From: Micropterus salmoides
Lineage: Eukaryota; Chordata; Actinopteri; Centrarchiformes; Centrarchidae
Reading direction: 5' to 3'
Length of the DNA: 64,000 nucleotides
Assembly (NCBI RefSeq): GCF_014851395.1
Contig: NW_024041150.1
Coordinates: 9,296,209 to 9,360,208 of the forward strand
Shown here: positions 59,871-64,000 of the stretch, piece after piece
Layout of the letters: each line of letters starts with the position of its first letter
How positions within the stretch are numbered: position 1 is the first letter of the stretch
The notes under the pieces: model-generated
The model's input: only the letters and a program-made list of their open reading frames with translations
Database searches by the model: none
What the model was told of the DNA's origin: nothing
Position numbers and translations under genes: made by a program

Positions 59871-61764
59871 TTTCGTTTTTCCATCTGCCCTGTACTTCTG
59901 TGCAACGTCAATGCGCCCAGCTGTTGTTCACCCAGAAGTATTCACAGCATACAACTCCCCTGAAAACCACAATTTCTATGTTACTGTTAGTTTACAGATT
60001 AAGCAGTCAGAAACAACCCCACTTTCATCTTATTTGCTAAACTAAGCTAATTGTCTCTTGGCTTCAGCGCCACAGGGATGAACTCACCTAAACCTACACA
60101 ACAGCTGTTTTTATCTGTCTAGCTGTTTCAGGTTATGACTACAGACGTCAACAATGGGTTTCAACAGCACCCAAATGTTATTGTAGTTGCTGTAGCCAGG
60201 TGACAATGTTAAGCACCGTTTACAGTAAACAAGGACTGGTCAAAATAGTGTGGTGATCCTTCATTAATATTGTTTTTTATTTATTAAAAATGTTCGCTTC
60301 ACACCCCAGTCATACCTCTCTTATTGACCACTGAGATTCAGACATTCATCCGGAGTAAATCCTCTTCCCAACACAAAAAAAATAGACAATCTCTCCTGAC
60401 AAAAGTACCATTTCTGATGTTTCCGATATAAGAAAGTGAAGAGAAAATTTTAAACGTCAAAATACAAATACGTGTCAGAATTTTTTTTTTAACAATAACC
60501 AATAATTATGAGCCCTAAGATAGAAAGACAGGCAGAGTACATTACTAATCCTCGTGAAAAATTGGTAAATAACACTGTGGTACTATTGGCCTTGCCAGTA
60601 GCCTGTAGATTCAATCCCAGCCAATCCATCAGCTGACATGTTGAAGTACTAGGCTTTTAGTGAGACAATGAAGCCCTCCCTGCTGACGTCTACACAGGAA
60701 CACAAGCCAAATGTCTAGTGTTTACAAAATGTAAACTAAGAAGGCTCAGAAATGTGTGTACATTAAACTTTAGGGAATGACGTTTCATTTTGGAAAAATA
60801 CTGGCCTTTCAGACCACTGGAAGCCTACAGGATGTCCTCCTGACTGTATTGCTCTATGACTGAGGCCCAGTTACAAGTCCCAGCAGACACCTGTATCATC
60901 TAACTCCTCTGAGGTAATAAAGAGAATAAGGGACAGCTACAAGAAGGAGGGGTGATCTGTTGCAGCTGGAATTATCCTTTCCTTTTTTTTATTTTGCCAT
61001 CACTGCACAACATGGAAAACTATATATTTCTCTTTTTTGGTGGTAGGGTGCATGTGTTCAAATAGGTGTAGGAGGGGTCTACTCCAAAAGCTGAGCTGAC
61101 TGGAAATGGTTTGTAATGGGAGTCAAATGAGCTGTATGGCATTATCATTGTGAATGACACTGTAATTACCTCATTCACACATGGACACCATAACATTTTG
61201 AAAAAGGCCAGTGACTGTGTGTGCGGATATGTATGGGTGTGTGTGGTTGTCTGCATGTGCATGTAGTGCAAATATGACTCACTGCCTTTGAACCCAAACA
61301 CCCGCTAATGAATACTCAATACAATACATGTGCATGTGTGTGTATCTGCCCCTGTATCTGTGCCTGTGTTTGCAGCTGTGTTTAAAGCACTCCAGATACT
61401 GAATAGCAAAAAGAAATCTGGCACTCAGTCTAGTCGAGTTTACCGTGTCAAGGGACCAGGAGAGAAAATGAAGCTATGCATATGGTCATCCACCAGGTTG
61501 AAGTTCACTTTCCAGGCTCTGAGAATGCTGTTCATCCGATTGCTGACACTTTGGAGAGCCATTTGGATATTTGTTGGATGATCTGGATAGACACTGACCA
61601 GCATTGAGCAGCTACTCCAGCTGAGGTACAGTAATAGACATGTAAAACAATAGGCGGCTGTCTTGTGTCAAGTGATGGCCACAAAGGAAGCGCTTTGACC
61701 ACATTAGCTATGTCTGCTCATTTTTAAATGTCCAAATTCACCATCAGTTCAGTGGCTTTAAATG
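59871..61764. other. Gene-free stretch
   Basis: AT-rich unique DNA with a short GT-rich patch near 61215-61260. Nothing recognised. Confidence 0.4.
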
Positions 61765-62165
61765 GATATGGATGGCAGTGTCAGTTTGTTGGTCAGTCTG
61801 TCTACCACTTTGGTCCAGACTGAAATATCTCATCAATGATTGGATGGATTATAATGACATACTGCACATTCACATTAATGATTTTGGTAATCCCCTGACG
61901 TTTCCTTTGATGTCCCCATGAGGTTCACAATTTGGTGGAAATGTCCTAACTACTAGATGGGTTATATCTAGGAAATTTGGTTCAGACACGACAGAACATT
62001 GGATGCATTTAAAAAAAAAATTGGTCTTCCCTTAACATTCCTCTTATGCCATCATCAGGTCAAAATTATAAATTGTTTAATACTTTTTGCAGGTATTTTG
62101 CCGTAAACTAATTACTTGCCCAAAACCTCAGCTATGCTTTGTGTTTAGCAAACGTTAGCCTTAAT
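61765..62165 (+). repeat. Dispersed repeat family B, copy 4
   Basis: GTCAGTTTGTTGGTCAGTCT, GGTCCAGACTGAAATATCTC, GATTGGATGGATTATAATGA and CATCATCAGGTCAAAATTA follow family B order and end at TTTAGCAAACGTTAGCC. Confidence 0.65.
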
Positions 62166-62528
62166 CTGTCCACTCTTTGAGTGGTTCTACACAAGGTGAC
62201 AGATAGCTAAAGAGATGTCTTAGACACAGAAAGGGTTAAATGAGTGAGAGAGATGTGGAAGTAAAATCGAGGGCTGTTTATATGTTTGTCTTCATCAACT
62301 TGCATTCTTACAGTGTTTTCCAACAACTCTGTGAAACTAAGAGCAAACACACAAAAAACTATTACTGTATTAATATAACTAAAAACAAAATGTACATGCT
62401 GAAATTAAACAGATGGCTGCACTACACATGGCAAAAAGATGATGTAATGATTTATAAATCTCACCAAATATGAATTTATACAACAACATATCCATCAATA
62501 CTTATCTATAAAGACAAAATACGTAATA
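62166..62528. other. Gene-free spacer before the Tc1 element
   Basis: AT-rich sequence ending in the TA target at 62527-62528. No exon. Confidence 0.4.
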
Positions 62529-63629
62529 CAGGTGCTGGTCATAATTAGAATCATCAAAAAGTTGATTTATTTCAGTAATTCCATTCAAAATGTGAAACTT
62601 GGATATTATATTCATTCATTACACACAGACTGATATATTTTAAATGTTTATTTCATTTAATTGTGATGATTAAATCTGACAACTAATGAAAATCCCAAAT
62701 TCAGTATCTCTGAAAATTAGAATATTACTTAAGACCAATACAAAAAAAGGATTTTAGAAATGTTGGCCAACTGAAAACTATGAACATGAAAAGTATGAGC
62801 ATGTACAGCACTCAATACTTAGTTAGGGCTCCTTTTGCCTGAATTACTGCAGCAATGCGGCGTGGCATGGAGTCAGATCAGTCTGTGGCACTGCTCAGGT
62901 GTTATGAGAGCCCAGGTTGCTCTGATAGTGGCCTTCAGCTCTTCTGCATTGTTGGGTTGCATCTTCCTTTTCACAATACCCTATAGATTTTCTATAGGTC
63001 AGGCGAGTTTGCTGGCCAATTAAGAACAGGGATACCATGGTCCTTAAACCAGGTACTGGTAGTTTTGGCACTGTGTGCAGGTGCCAAGTCCTGTTGGAAA
63101 AGGAAATCTGCATCTCCATAAAGTTGGTCAGCAGCAGGAAGCATGAAGTGCTCTAAAACTTCCTGGTAGACGGCTGCGTTGACCTTGGACCAACACCAGC
63201 AGATGACATGGCACCCAAACCATCACTGACTGTGGAAACTTTACACTGGACTTCAAGCAACGTGGATTCTGTGCCTCTCCTCTCTTCCTCCAGACTCTGG
63301 GACCTTGATTTCCAAAGGAAATGCAAAATTTACTTTCATCAGAGAACATAACTTTGGACCACTCAGCAGCAGTCCAGTCCTTTTTGTCTTTAGCCCAGGC
63401 GCTTCTGACGCTGTGTCTTGTTCAAGAGTGGCTTGACACAAGGAATGCGACAGCTGTAACCCATGTCTTGCATACGTCTGTGCGTAGTGATTCTTGAAGC
63501 ACTGACTCCAGCTGCAGTCCACTCTTTGTGAATCTCCCCCACATTTTTGAATGGGTTTTGTTTCACAATCCTCTCCAGGGTGCGGCTATCCCTATTGCTT
63601 TGATATTCTACTTATATGACCAGCACCTG
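62529..63629 (-). mobile_element. Tc1-like element, internally deleted, both termini intact
   Basis: CAGGTGCTGGTCAT at 62529-62542 and its exact inverse at 63616-63629 are the termini, flanked by TA on both sides (62527-62528, 63630-63631), the Tc1/mariner target. The inverted repeats extend further with gaps (AATTAGAAT against AGTAGAAT). Full-length Tc1 elements are about 1.6 kb; this one is 1101 bp. The right portion, which should hold the N-terminal DNA-binding half of the transposase and the inner right repeat, is missing. The subterminal AATTAGAATATTACTT word at 62716 is also typical. It cannot encode its own transposase but could have been mobile in trans. Confidence 0.9.
62825..63590 (-). 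pseudogene. Tc1-like transposase, catalytic part only, frameshifted
   Basis: On the minus strand the catalytic half of a Tc1-type DDE transposase can be followed. The first acidic block FSDESKFCISFGNQGPRVW lies near 63345-63290. The second, FQQDLAPAHS-like, lies near 63100. The third area, with NWPANSPD, lies near 63020-62995, where a small deletion shifts the frame just before the acidic residue. Further breaks occur near 63195, 62955 and 62870. The two helix-turn-helix domains are absent through the internal deletion. It is inactive; family transposases run about 340 residues. Confidence 0.85.
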
Positions 63630-63755
63630 TATAACTTACAATCAAAGCTTCTCTAGGGTTCAATGCAGGTGGATGCTGAAAATGATACCAAAGAATATGT
63701 CCTGAAGCACCTTAATTTCCCAAACTAATTGCAAAATGGCTGGTTGCCCTTAACC

Positions 63756-63900
63756 TGCGTGTAACATAACAAGCTTGCTAAGACAGTGAACTAAGATAGT
63801 TAACATGGTAAACATTATACCTACTTAACATAACCATGTTAGCATTTTCATTGTGAGCATATTAGAATACTGGTGTTAGAATGTACAGCCTCACAAAGCC
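63756..63900 (+). repeat. Dispersed repeat family B, copy 5 (3' part)
   Basis: ACATGGTAAACATTATACCT, CCATGTTAGCATTTTCATTG and GTACAGCCTCACAAAGC match the distal part of family B. Confidence 0.6.
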
Positions 63901-64000
63901 GCAAGCGGGACAGGAGTCATTTAAAAATACATTTTCATGTTCACATGCTATTTGCGTTTAGATAGCATCAGTAATGACACTCGTTATGATCATAAAGATA

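Noticed and set aside
1..64000. CRISPR arrays, prophage, operons or a defence system
   Set aside because: No regularly spaced repeats, no ribosome-binding-site-led gene series and no bacterial codon pattern; the window is animal nuclear DNA. No endogenous retrovirus with long terminal repeats was recognised either.

Overview
The window reads as nuclear DNA from a ray-finned fish, most likely a percomorph. The signs are an AT-rich background with long CA/GT, ATT and GAT microsatellites, tRNA-derived SINEs with (TCCA)n tails, L2/CR1-type LINE 3' ends, a Tc1 element and several hAT-like fragments of types familiar from teleost genomes, and two runs of exactly 500 N. I see no bacterial gene organisation, operon, CRISPR array, rRNA or ordinary tRNA gene. 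Almost all open frames are short and lack coding character, so the window looks like intergenic or long-intron sequence.

Layout. 0-11 kb: a TTAA-flanked inverted-repeat element (83-594), a second element with about 65-bp inverted ends (4724-5147), a 1.8-kb hAT-type element with an 8-bp target duplication (8752-10537), and a dispersed repeat (family B) interrupted by a 277-bp insertion with an 8-bp duplication. 11-26 kb: mostly unique DNA, a 679-bp inverted-repeat element (15811-16489), a near-perfect 50-nt hairpin (19287-19336), two copies of a repeat (family C), one carrying a 237-bp Harbinger-like insertion, and two long CA tracts. 26.5-38 kb: a candidate terminal coding exon on the minus strand against the first gap, two more copies of the TTAA family, a 40-bp retroinsertion with 14-bp duplications, two LINE 3' ends, two SINEs, hAT ends and a decayed DDE transposase gene. 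38.5-39.4 kb: a CpG-rich stretch with a possible first coding exon ending at a GTGAGT donor. 40-64 kb: mostly unique DNA, the second gap, a full-length SINE, a candidate 73-bp internal exon (minus), a TTAA-flanked MITE, three more family B copies and an internally deleted Tc1 element with both ends intact.

How the genes work together cannot be judged: the three candidate exons lie on both strands, none is assigned to a family, and each needs transcript or homology support. Family names for repeats rest on diagnostic ends, target duplications or remembered teleost patterns, not on a database search. The best observations are the fossil insertions whose duplications or empty sites can be read inside the window, the 50-nt hairpin and the candidate exons. 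I found no convincing new functional system.
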